DNA of 64,000 bases, from the NCBI GenBank assembly GCA_963966185.1, contig CAWZYM010000075.1, positions 482,001-546,000 of the forward strand, read 5' to 3'. Shown piece after piece: positions 35,801 to 46,667 of the stretch (positions are counted from its first letter, which is position 1; each line of letters begins with the position of its first letter). Under the pieces are notes generated by a model. The model was not told the DNA's origin. It ran no database searches and saw only the letters and a list, made by a program, of their open reading frames with translations. Both the position numbers and the translations under genes were made by a program. This stretch comes from Rhabditoides inermis (lineage: Eukaryota > Nematoda > Chromadorea > Rhabditida > Rhabditidae).

Positions 35801-36780
35801 CACTTTTATTACCTGAATGTAAAGTGTAGGGAGTATTCCATGTTCACGTCATCGACTTTCGAGATGGACCTGGAATACCGTAGTTTACTTCCAGGAACTT
35901 CCTGAGCTCATAAGTGATAAGTCTCGTGATGTTAGAATAAATGTGTTAAATGAATCATGTACAATCACATACCTGAGATACATGTTCACATCAATCATCA
36001 CAGGTGTGTTGTCATCTGTGGGAAGAAGGGAGCCCCGAGGCCGCACACGCCAGTCATAGTCACTCTCCTGAACGGACCATCTCCCCCTCTCTCTCTCCCT
36101 CTCTCCTTCTCTCCCTCTCTCCCTCTCCCCCGCTCTCTCCCTCTTCCTACTTTCGATTCTAGGAGATGTCGAATGATCTTCTGTTCGTCCAGTAGTTTTT
36201 CGTACCTGCAATGAGTTTCAATGTATGTCCGTATTCTCATATCGCATTCCAATATTCTGTTTGTGCACACACAAACCACGTCATTCGATCAGCCCCGCAA
36301 AAGGAAATCTTTCATTATTTCCGCCCCTGTATCAACTTTCTTTCACACCCTAAACCCAATCCGCCAACCCGAGGTTTATCGAAAATATTTATGCGTTCTA
36401 TGCTACCATATACCCGTATCAGGGTAATTCGAGGGCCAAAAACTGTCATGTGAGTACACGAGAAGATATTCTCGAAAAGCGTGCTCAATTGCGCGCGCTG
36501 AAAACGGTAATTGTTTCCTATGGAGTAGGGACAGCCACAGTGCGAAACTGAGAATGTTCTAACAATCTTCGATCTATTTCTTCTATAACTAATACAATGA
36601 CAAGAGGATGGGGCATGTTATAAGAATGTGTATACAAGTAACAAGTAATGAAATATTTGATATATAGATTTAAATACATGTATAAGTTTTTAAAAAGTGT
36701 ATCACCCACCCCTCTGTTGGTTCTGCGATCGTCGGATGGATTATGGCGTATTGCACGAGAAACAAGACATTCAGAAACAT
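32810..36780 (-). CDS. Glutamate-gated chloride channel (GluCl) subunit
   Basis: It begins with a signal peptide ([19 protein letters not shown]) at 36780. Ligand-binding exons include LLHSDTLSH-type sequence (about 35625-35700), [20 protein letters not shown] (about 35473-35574) and the Cys loop [15 protein letters not shown] (about 34565-34670). TM1 is [21 protein letters not shown]2 is [18 protein letters not shown] with the intact PAR anion-selectivity motif, TM3 is [12 protein letters not shown], and the TM4 exon has [15 protein letters not shown], ending [10 protein letters not shown] at 32810. These blocks match the AVR-14/GluCl alpha family closely. TM3 keeps the Gly that in this family is linked to macrocyclic-lactone sensitivity. 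The ECD has a second Cys pair (TGNC to TYSC) as expected for GluCls. The introns hold a tRNA-Thr, a tRNA-Ala-like sequence and a 93-aa antisense gene. The stop is 424 bp upstream of the KRIT1 ATG, same strand. Confidence 0.93.
33341..33411 (-). tRNA. tRNA-Thr (anticodon AGT)
   Basis: On the minus strand the 71 bases fold as a complete tRNA. The 7-bp acceptor is GCCTCAT with ATGAGGC, the D arm GCTTAGTGGCAGAGC, the anticodon arm TCTGT-CTAGTAA-ACAGA and the T arm GCTGG-TTCGATT-CCAGC. A and B boxes are intact. It lies in an intron of the GluCl gene between exons at about 33246 and 33450, same strand as the host. Confidence 0.93.
34202..34270 (-). pseudogene. tRNA-Ala(AGC)-like sequence with shortened anticodon arm
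   Basis: The minus strand begins GGGGGTGTAGCTCAGTGGTA, the standard eukaryotic tRNA-Ala start, with a good acceptor stem (GGGGGTG with TACCTCC, two G-T wobbles) and T arm (TGGGG-TTCAATT-CCCCA). The anticodon arm is about two bases short, with CTTTTAGCATGGGAG where 17 bases are expected. A TTAGCAT loop therefore leaves only about three pairs on the 5' side. It is 69 bases instead of 71-72, and lies in a GluCl intron on the host strand. It may be a pseudogene or an unusual functional isoacceptor. Confidence 0.75.
34877..35284 (+). CDS. 93-aa protein of unknown function nested antisense in a GluCl intron
   Basis: Three exons (34877-34954, 35002-35121, 35201-35284) join in frame with consensus GT-AG borders. 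The first ATG lies eight bases after a TTTTTTTCAG acceptor. The protein is small, hydrophilic and mostly helical by eye: [20 protein letters not shown], then [20 protein letters not shown] and [16 protein letters not shown], ending DKKEPT. No signal peptide, membrane segment or known motif was recognised. An upstream exon is possible because the frame is open across the acceptor. The gene lies within the intron between GluCl exons at about 34670 and 35473, on the opposite strand. Confidence 0.65.
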
Positions 36781-38189
36781 GGCATCCTGAAACCAATAAT
36801 AGACAAGTCATAAATTATGCAAATGAGTCTAAATACAGGTGGCATTGAGCAGGCGAGAAATGCGAGAAAGGGGTCGGAGGGTTGAGGGAATGAAAGGGTG
36901 GCGAGAGAGACGTGGCTGAATGGAGGAAGGGGAGTCTGGAGAGTCCTCTCATAAGAGAAGCGACACTCATACGACGCACAAGAAAGAAAGAATAGACCAC
37001 CACAAAAATAACGAGAAATATTAGCCATCTTATATAGGAGGCGACTAGCTAACACGCTATTCCCGGCAGTGACAAACTATGAGGAAATGAATGCGGTGGA
37101 ATTCGAATCAAAACACCGTTCACAGTGAGCGGATGTCATATAGTAACGTCTAATTGATGTTTACGGAATTTCCACGACTGTACGGAATTCACTAGAGAGT
37201 AGGCTTCTCAGAACATACTTAGAGCTAGTGAACTAGTGAGTTCAAAGTTGAAACAAAGAGAGATGCGCGTCATAGCTTATTAAAACTACTCCTCTTTCAG
37301 TGTGTGAAGGGGATGGAGAGACCACGCGCGCCCTCCCCCCTCCCTCCCCCCTCCCTCCCCCCTCCCTCCCCCCTCCCTCTCTCTCTGCCATCTCTGGCAC
37401 TCTCTCTCACACACCCATGCACTATCTTAAATACGACACCAAAGCTGGTGATGTGAATATTTCACGCACAAAATGAACCAAACACCGGTTGCGAGGGGCT
37501 GCCGCGGATAACGACGAAACAATACAACGGGGGCTCACTCCTTGCACCGAGGGGGTGAGAAATGGGGACTGCGCGCACCCTCCCCCCCCCTCCCTCTCCA
37601 CAAAACACCTGCCAACCACTTCTTTCCACTTACAAAAACGCCGTGGAGCAGAAATATTGCAACAATGCGCATTTATTTTGCTAGAGAGTATGAGTAGAGA
37701 GTAATTGAGTGCAGGCGGGCTGTTTTGTAACAGTATCCGTCCTGGAGGATCTGAATAAGTGAACTGGGATGAATAGACAGAGAGACAACGTCAGTTGCGA
37801 GAATACTGAGGACGCTGTGGTTCGGTTAGCGAACAATAACAGCGTTAAAGCAGTTGTTGTCTATTGTCTGTTGCTCGACTGTGAATAGACTACCAGAAAG
37901 TTATAAAATGCAAATAAACTAAGCAAACTACGTTGTGGGTAGTGAAAAAGCGGGTATTGACGATCTCCATGCAAGAGAGCGTAGGGAAAGAGAGAGGAAG
38001 AGAGAGTGTGTGTACGAAGAGAGTCAGATAAGGAAGAAGGGGCAGAAAGAGTGGAAAAGCGGAAGGGCCTGCGAGAGTCGCTACCCCACGAAACAAGTCA
38101 TCAAATCAAGCAAACAAGGAGCCATGCCCCACACTGACGTACTCCGCTGACGTACTCCCTCCCTCCCTCTCTCTCCCCCTTCCCCTCTC

Positions 38190-38240
<51 letters not shown>

Positions 38241-38636
38241 AAAATCATGAGATTAGCATAAGAAGATACAGACAAGGAAGGGTGTGGATTTGGCGTCCGA
38301 GACCGGGTACTGGATGGAAGCTATCTTTGGTGGGTGCAGCCCTTCAGTCTCTATTTCGGATGGCGGTATCGCATGTCTCCTATCCACTGTCCTCCCAGTC
38401 CCTCTCCTCGCCTCGATTACTCGAAAACTACTCGAGTACAGCCCACATACGACCGCGCGACGGCAGAGAGAGAGGGGGGAGAGAGAGCGGGAGATAGAGA
38501 TAGAGATAGAGAGAGAGAGAGGGAGAGAGAGAGAGAGAGAGATGTGGGGACCATGAAAGTGATGAAAGCGAAAGCGAGACACCGGATCACGGCAAACCGG
38601 AAGAAAATGAAAACACGCGCTGCGTGAATTGGCATA
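36781..38636. other. Divergent intergenic region (GluCl - / astacin +)
   Basis: A 1.9-kb spacer between two divergent start codons, expected to hold both promoters. A C-rich array at about 37325-37380 (CCTCCCCCCTCC units) gives G-runs on the minus strand. (CT)n at about 38191-38238 and (GA)n at 38505-38542 follow. No gene is supported. Confidence 0.6.
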
Positions 38637-39416
38637 ATGGCAGATCGAAGGACGAGCGATGTTTCATTAGCCATTAGTGTATGTGTCATCCCGACTATGC
38701 TCACCTTTCTCCTCCTTCCCATTCTTCTTTCCACTGCCACAGCCATTCTCCTCTGGCCCGACTCTCAAATACCATACACAATACACCCTGACGGTTAGTT
38801 ACACTATTACACTTTAACAGTTCCAACCGGAATTTTGTGCATGTATAGAGTATGACTGATCTTTCGACTAATGTTTGTCATTCGTCAGTGAACCGCTCTG
38901 TGATCGTTCCCGCTCTCGCTCTCTGGGAGTCGCGCACCTGTATCCGATTCCGCGACCTCGACAGATACTCAGCCGACGGATACGCAGCCAATCAGGGCAC
39001 GAGCCTCGAATTCATTCCAGCCACCGGGTGAGTCTCTAGAATATACACGTATCACTGATCAGAGAAGTGTCGGAACGATTAAAAAAATAGAGGTAGTATT
39101 GAAAATGCGAGCGGTTGCTAAAGAGAGAAGAGAGAAGGGGATAGGTGAGGGGGAGAGAGGGGGAGAGCGCGAAAAGACGACGGAATGGCATTCACACAAC
39201 AATAAGCACCCGCGAAACATGTCATACTTCAATACTTGAGAAAGGCTGGCGAGACGCGAGTGGCGTGGAGAAGGAGCAGGAGAAGGAGGAGCAGAAGGAG
39301 AAGTAGGGGAGAAGGAGAGAAGGGCGCTACGTGAAAAAGAGCACCGAAAAAGACCCTCGAGGAGCGACGCGCGAGAATACGGAATCGCGTGGGGTAACTG
39401 AGCTCCTTCTGAGAGG

Positions 39417-39462
<46 letters not shown>

Positions 39463-39985
39463 CGCGTGTGATACCAAAAGACCCTTCAGAAATACCACTT
39501 GTTGGCAACGCCTATTAGATGTGGCCTAGTGGTGAAGGGGACAAGTGAACTCTACTTCAAAGAGCAGGAGAAAGTGTGTGTGAGAAGGAGAGACAGGGAG
39601 AGAGATTGAGAGAGAGGGGGGGGGGGAGAAGCAAGAGACGCATTTGCGAGGTGTGAACACAATGAGAGGTCAACCTCCAGCAATCAACGCTCCGAAAGGA
39701 GTCGAGTGCTGCTGCAATGAGAAGACAATGGCGGATTGAATCAGAGGGAATCAGGAAGGGCCGAGAGCCGCGCGAGAAAGAGACAAGGGGAAATGGAGAG
39801 GGTACAGAGAAACAAAGTGTGCGTGTAGTAGAAAACATAGCGGGTGAGTTGAAAGTCGTCAAAGGCAGCTATGATACGTCGTAGTTTCGAAAGTCGTGAG
39901 GGCATTCGATAAATGTGCCCCGTAAAGCACAATCCCCCACACTCAAATGCTATCAGCTATCATACATGTTCTCACCTACTCGCCT

Positions 39986-40023
<38 letters not shown>

Positions 40024-40297
40024 TTCTATCTCTCTCTATCTCTATCTCTCTCGCTCTCGCTCTCCCTCGCTCTCCCTCTCTTCCCTATATGCCTCATATC
40101 TGCAACTAATCATATTTCGAAGGCGAGGCGGAGAGGCGATAGAAAGATATCTCAATATATATGCGAGCATATGAGCAATATTATTATACGCTCCACGGGC
40201 CACCCGAAAAGAAGGACTAAGGAGGAAAAGAAGAAGTGGGCAGGGTTCACACAACATTTCGAGACGGAGAGAGAGAGAGATAGAGAGAAGAGAGAAA

Positions 40298-40334
<37 letters not shown>

Positions 40335-43300
40335 GGGGGGAGAGAGCAGGGGGAATAGCAATATCATGCCGTTATATGGACTGCCGGAGCAGTGTTGGGG
40401 AAGGAAATAAAATGCAATGGGCAGCCAATTGCTCACTAGCACATAAACATCCTTTCAATTAGCAGTGTGATTGTGGGAGTCTAATCTAAACTCCGCCTTC
40501 TCAAGCCCCGCCCCTTCAGGTGTTTCTCGCACATCGGGTACAGGCCATCTCGACCTACTCAACACATTGGAATCAGCCCGTCTTGTGCTAGTCTAGGTGT
40601 TGTTACACATGAAATAGGTGAGTCATATTTTCATCCTCCGTCCTCACAAGCCACGCCCCCACAGGCCACGCCCTCGGACTCGACCACACTCATGCACGAG
40701 CCGATCGAGATCAGTATGTGAGTGAATCAATCAATGACACAAACGCTCAATCGATAATGCGATGCAGGTATGGGTGTCAACGCGGCACGTACGCGCTGGA
40801 TACGAAGATGACTTTTCGGTGCGCGAGAGGGGCCCGCTGGACAGTGGACCATACGAGTACGCAAGCATCATGCACTACGGAGCAGCGGTGGGTCAATCAA
40901 TAACAGACAATCAATCAACCAATAAACAATTCATGTCAACAAAACAACAACATTCAAATACAAAAGTATCAGCATAACGAAACAATAAGGCAGTACGTAT
41001 AAGTGAGTGGATTTGGAATCCAACAATCTGCGAATACGAATAAGAAATATATGGAAAGCATAAACAAGTCATTACTGTCAAGTCAACAAACACGAGTAGC
41101 TAACATAGTACAAATTGTGCAGATCAATTGATTCACATGTAGGAAAATAGAAAAATTCAGTCCAACAAGCAATCAATCGATGAATCAATGCGGGGTGGAA
41201 TACCTGGAGTGCTTCTACTCGAGCATAATGGGGTCGTCGATAGTTCCATTGAGTGAGACATCCAGACGGTCTGAAATCACAAAATCAAAATTTTAAAATG
41301 ATCATAATAATCACCTCCACCAGTTCCATTCGCCTGGTTCCCCCTGAACTGGTGCAGTGTGGTGCTGGATGTCGGCTGGACGAGAGGCTTGGTGTCGACG
41401 GCGGAAGGCTTGCTGGCTGCCGGCTGCTTCTGCCTGTGCAGTACTGGAGTGGTCTTGTGCAGCGAGAACTTCTTGGCTACTGGCGAGTGCGGAGACTGGA
41501 TGGACACGTTCGGGTGCTGCTTCGAAGGCGACAAAACCTCCGGCTTCAGTTTTCGCGTCGCCTTTCGCAGTTTGTGAACCATCACCTGGTGCTGGTCAGT
41601 GAGGTTCTTCTGGGGCACTGCCGGATGGTTCGGTTCGGTGAGCAAGGGTGTCCTGTGGTGAGTGGTGGACTGGTGTCGGCTGGACTGAGCCGTCTGCCCT
41701 CCTCCTCCGTCCCTCCCCCCACGCGGTGTAGTCGTCGCTATAAGACCGCGCGTCAGGCTCCTCCTAAAACAACAATGAAACACGCTTCGAATTCAAAACT
41801 CACTTGCCTAATGTACATTCTGGGCACCTTGGGCGCATCAGCCCGCGTCTTGGTCCGATTGGGCTGGTTGCTTGTCGACTGACCCTGCCACGGCTGCAGT
41901 GAGAGGAGAGCGCTGAAGGAACAGTAGACCATCACCCCATACATTCACACTCACTAGTCATCCATGCCGTGCGGAGGCCGGCCGTCGAAACACTCCGCGT
42001 ACACTGAAGGGAGAGGGGTCAAATAGGGGAGAGGAGAGAGAGAGAGAGTGAGTGAGTGAGTGAGTGAGAGAGAAGAGAGAGAGAGAAGAGAAGGGAGGAG
42101 AGATACTCACTCTGCTCAAGGTCGGGAATGGCGGGGAACTCTCGCGGGTCGACGTAGTCATCCGGCCGCCGGTTCTCGCTCGAAGAGTTGCGATACGCGT
42201 GGTCTGCCGCCGGGTCTCCGGACACCACCACGAACCCTCCCTCCTCCACATCCTCCCTCCGCTCCTTCAACGTCTCCGCCACACTCTGGTACAAGTGCTT
42301 CACGTCCACCTCGATCACACCCCTCAAAAACCAGTTCACAATTGAATACGGGTATAGGCTCTGACTTGACGATCTGTTCGAGTGTGTATTGTAGTGCGTG
42401 GGCGGTGATGAGTGTGTGTCGGGGGAGGGCGAGCCGCATGCGATCCTTCACCAGCTGGCACACGTCAGCACACAACGACGCACACCGACTGAAAACACCG
42501 TAGTCATACCGTTCCGTCCTATTATTACCTCTTCTCCAAAGCAATTACCTCGTTCCTTTCAATTCAAAGAATATTTCTAACTCCAAAAGAAGTCGTAATG
42601 AAAGCAACGTAGGTAGCTAACATGAATCAATACACTCATCCAACACACACCACACTCACCGGTAGTAGCCGTTCTGGATTCGTTGGAATATGATGCCCAC
42701 ATCCAGACAACACCCGCCGTCATCCCGAGCATGTGAAGCCAGCGCCTGGAGAAGATTGATCAAACAATATCATACGAATTCTAGATACTTTTTACACGCT
42801 TACCTGGATGGATGTGAGGGTGCTGAGTTTGTGTATGGCGGGAATGAGTCTGTTGTTGACGGCGTCCCTCCCGCCCGTCCATCCGCCGTCCTCATCCCAC
42901 ACCGTCTCCCACGCAAGCACTTCCGCCTCCGAACCGTCCACTGCAATGTTTTTTTAATACTTTTTATGAATAGATTTTACTTCTCTGTACGAACCCCTGT
43001 CATCCTCGCACTTCTGTATGTCCCACGGGGAGACCAGCTGCGAAGTGCGATCTTCATCGCACCACTCCACGCGAAGCGAACGCCATCCATTTCTACACAT
43101 TCAAATTATTCGCATATAAATAAATACAACACACTCAACCGCCTATAAAATCGATACTCCGAACACATACCTCGTGTTGGGCGTGATTCCCTCGACGTAT
43201 CCGGACAGCCACATTCCATCCCCACACAGCTTCTCCACCGGATCGCCCAGCGACAATCTGCAATCGATCAATAAACCATACATCAAGTACCGGACATGCA

Positions 43301-46300
43301 CCTGTTGTGGATAGAAGAGTGGTGCAGGCTGCGAAGGACGAGGAAGTCTGCTCCGGGAATGGCGTGGAAGGCGAGGTCAAAGGTGCGCACCTCCTCGCCT
43401 CCCTCCTTCGAGACGGCCAGTGTGACATTGTAGAGGGGTCGAGTGCACTCGCGCTCCCCACATCGCACCACCAACACCCCAGTCACTACTCCGTCCGACA
43501 AATCACCCAATGGACTGAAACAAACAAATAAACAACGTGAATAACAAAGATAACTGACAGTGCATCAACATGTGCGTCGGCTCGGCTGAGGTATTCGTGG
43601 TGGGCGGGGTTGATGTAGACGACAGAGTCTCCCAGCTGCGGCACAAACGGAGAGCGGGCCGGGTGGACGGCAAGATCGGCCATTGGCAGTCGAGGCGCAG
43701 CCAACTCCCCGGGCACCGCATCCAATTCCGGCATCTGCCCCAACTCTCTCATCGGCGCAGTGGCCGGCTCCTCCATCACGCGCTCCTTCATCACGATCAG
43801 TTGTTGGCCATTCTCCATGGCCTGCTGCTCAGGTCTCATCTGCTCGACCATCTCCTCCTCGACCACCTCCTGCATCGTCTCATCGTCGACCATCTCGTCC
43901 TCCTCCTCTCCCATCTGGATGTCCGGTCTGATCGGCTGCGCCGGCGCGTCCAGGCTCCTCTCATCCAACACCATCACATCCATCGCAGTGCCAATCTCCT
44001 GCAAGCCAACTCACTCCCCTCAATCACCTCACTCCCCTCAATCACCTCACTCCCCTCAATCACACCATCCTCACCTCTCCAAAGTCGTCGAACCCGAACG
44101 CGCTGTTGTCGGCGTTGCTGACCATATCGAAGTAGGCGCCCGCCTCCACCACATCACTGGCTGCGTCGTCATCCACGGCAGCAGGGTCAGCAAGGGTGGT
44201 AGCATCCGCGTCCTGGGCAGCAGAAAAGGCGGGAGCAGCTACAGCTGCAGACGGAGAAAGATGAGAAGCAGGGGTCACGGCTACAGCATCTGTCTGCACC
44301 CCCGTCTCCACTCCCACACCAGCCAGTGCGCGCGCGCGATCCGCAAACTGCACCGCGTTCAGACACATCACTGCAACATGTTTCATGTTTGCTAGAGTTC
44401 TATAAACAGAAACAACACTAACCGTCTCCTATCAGCTCCTCTCTGTCGAATGGATCGAGTGACGCGACGTGGAGCTGATTGGTCTGGTAGCGGCTCATCG
44501 CACCTGCAGCGGCCAGTAAAGTGAGAGGAAACGACAGTCAACTGACCATGCATGAACCCGTGCACGCTGCGGTCCAGAATGCTGGCCAGCCGTTGAAGTC
44601 TCTGAGGCGAGTCCGCCGGCAGAACCAGCTGAAATACTACAATAAATATCTTAAATAAATGGACAAAATACAAAATGCTGAAGATTGGTACACTGGCACT
44701 GACCTTGTTGATGTCGTTGATGTTGGTTGCCTCGTGGGCGTTGGAGACGTGGAGGATGCACGTGGCAAACATGCCGAACTCCTGCGAGCACACATGACAC
44801 GCGTACACCGGCAGACCTATCAATATCCATTATAACGTGAACCTAGGAAAGCGAAACGCACCGATATGGTCGAGGTGAATGTGATCTTGGAGCTGTAACA
44901 TCGAATAAAGATAATCGGTCGACCTGGAAATTATTTGAAGTATTAACAATCAACAACAATTAACAAGAAACATACAAATATGCGTATAACATTTTTTTTT
45001 AATTTGTAAATATCTTCCACTTACAGTGAACTCGAAGAGCATGTCGCGCATTCAGCGCAGCTATACACCGTCTGTGGAGTATCTAGCCTGGCCATACCTA
45101 TAAATTTCACAATTACAATAGCAACCAAGTATAAAAAAGAACGAAAAAGAAAGTGCATGATTGCTATGATGTTGCTAGCTAAGGCAACCCTCGCGGCCGA
45201 GATTGTAAGAAGCTGGTAACTACACTACATAACACTCGAGCGCCAATTTAAAATATTTTTTTATTCTTCGTTCCAAGGTTGTAACAATGTAGGTCGAAAT
45301 ATTCTTACGTCGTAATCCTACAGATACGATGCAGGACAAACTATTCTCCTACCGTAATTCTAAAGGGACGATGCAGGTCAAATAGTTCTGCTACCGTAAT
45401 TCTAAGGGGACGATGCAGGTCAAATAATTCTCCTACCGTAATTCTAAGGGGACGATGCAGAACAAATTATTATCTTACTGTAATTCTAAGGGGACGATGC
45501 AAGTCGAATTATTCTCTTACCGTAGTTCTGAGGGGGCGATGCAGCCAAATTATTTTCTTACCGTAATTCTGAGGGGACGATGTAGGACAAACTATTCTCC
45601 TACCGTAAATCTAAGGGATGCAAATAAACCCGTTAATTCCAGACATTTTCGCGTCCACACCTGCATTCTCTTCGACCACTCGATGTCCACTTCGCATCTA
45701 CAATCGGACAGAGAGACACACTTGCATTCTATGACGTCAAGGCAGTGAACGACGCTTACTGTCAAGGTATATACAATCACAACCATCCACTCCACTCACC
45801 CACTTTCCTTTTGCTATTTTACAGCGTTTCTTTAACTCGTTCGTTTACTGGTTCCCCGTCTCCTTCCAAACCCTGCTTACTGTATTCAATAACTCCCTCA
45901 CTCATATCCTTGCAGAACGTTGTCCCCTCCAGCAGTCGTGTCTCAATCGTGGCTATCCCGATCCAACCGACTGCAAGAAGTGCATGTGAGTGTGTCTCGA
46001 CCAGGCCACACAATCACCTTCTGTTCAGTTGTCCGTCCGGATTCGGCGGCACCATCTGCCACTCAGTGCGCACCCCGCCCGAGTGTCCGCCGCCTGACCT
46101 CATATCACACTCATTCTGGAAGACCCTCCGGTTCGAGGGAAACAACACGTGTATCTGGAGGATCCGGGTGAGAGGAGAGAGGGAGAGTGATAGTGTTGGT
46201 GTGATTGTAGACCAGTCCGCGACGGCATGTCGAGTTCTCCCTCTCCTCACTCCATCTGCTCACTTCGCGAGCGCCAGTGTGCAGCCACGAATACGTGGAA

Positions 46301-46667
46301 TTGAAGTACGGAGAAGACATCGCGCTAGGCGGCGCAAGATTCTGCCACAGTGGAAACGGTGGGGATTCAAGTGGTTATCGTTACCACGTGGTCTTCAGAG
46401 CAACCTCTTCTCACCGCCTCCAATCAACTCATCGTTATCTTCCACGGCAAGGGCGGGCGCTTCGAATTGGGTACGATACAAATTGTACTATTCAGTAGAG
46501 CATATCTCGTTTCAGTATACCGCACAGCAGAATCGCGTAGGGAGCGGAGACGACCTAGAGAGCATCGGATAGCGATGAGTAGGCGGACAAGGGTGTGGAG
46601 GGCGGGAGAGGTGCGCACGCAGCCCCGCCCCCTCTCATATCGACACAGGAGAACCACCACTGCCTAA
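38637..46667 (+). CDS. Astacin-family zinc metalloprotease with EGF-like and CUB domains
   Basis: Eleven exons: 38637-38793, 38889-39027, 40520-40617, 40665-40717, 40768-40887, 45643-45766, 45916-45985, 46029-46167, 46211-46358, 46399-46470, 46516-46667. A hydrophobic signal (TMLTFLLLPILLSTATA) is followed at once by the catalytic domain (WPDSQIPYTIHPD, then ALWESRTCIRF). The zinc site reads HEIGHALGLDH followed by THARADRDQYV; the Met-turn is ASIMHYG; the domain ends TIGQRDTLAFYDVKAVNDAY. An EGF-like module (CLNRGYPDPTDC, then CPSGFGGTIC) and a CUB domain (CSHEYVELKYGEDIALGGAR) follow, the layout of many nematode NAS proteases. Odd points: no propeptide is visible between signal and catalytic domain, and the usual Glu after the third zinc His is Thr, giving an MMP-like core. 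Intron 5 (4.8 kb) contains a complete antisense gene. Intron 10 is only 40 nt. The product is secreted. Confidence 0.9.
39991..40080. repeat. (CT)n-rich tract in astacin intron 2
   Basis: A CT-rich run with TAT and CG interruptions in the 1.5-kb intron between exons 2 and 3. A (GA)n run at about 40268-40333 lies in the same intron. Confidence 0.85.
41215..45095 (-). CDS. C2H2 zinc-finger protein with a BRWD/PHIP-like chromatin-reader region
   Basis: It starts MARLDTPQTVYSCAECATC at 45095. Two C2H2-type fingers follow: YSCAEC with HIHLDH, and VYACHVCSQEF with HVSNAH (about 44700-45095). Next come LVLPADSPQRLQRL, an Ala-rich exon (about 44080-44370) and an acidic Glu/Met-rich exon (about 43570-44000). 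The region from FVPQLGDSVVYINPAHHEYL onward aligns by eye with the segment after the WD40 propeller in BRWD1/3 and PHIP. It includes ADFLVLRSLHH, RVEWCDEDR with VSPWDIQKCEDD (the cryptic Tudor-like region) and a divergent bromodomain-like segment with IFQRIQNGYYRRCASLCAD. A basic tail with Ser/Pro/Lys/Gln ends at DDPIMLE-stop (41215). BRWD/PHIP proteins bind methylated or acetylated histones. No WD40 repeats were found in the nearby exons. The whole gene lies antisense in astacin intron 5. Confidence 0.75.
45300..45632. repeat. 42-bp tandem satellite, about 7 copies
   Basis: Copies begin at 45351, 45393, 45435, 45477, 45519, 45560 and 45602, with a degenerate copy before. The period is 42 bases (one copy 41). 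The consensus contains ACCGTAATTCTAAGGGGACG followed by ATGCAGGTCAAATAATTCTC. The array ends about 11-20 bases before the acceptor of astacin exon 6 (45643), inside intron 5 and upstream of the nested BRWD-like gene. Confidence 0.95.

Noticed and set aside
41170..41290. Plus-strand stretch CGVEYLECFYSSIMGSS as an extra astacin exon
   Set aside because: It is antisense to the last exon of the nested gene, and exon 5 joins exon 6 (45643) in phase with continuous astacin homology.
46261..46277. Acceptor GCGCCAG at 46277 as the start of an astacin exon
   Set aside because: It would put the CUB sequence out of frame; the acceptor at 46210 (GATTGTAG) gives a continuous CUB domain.
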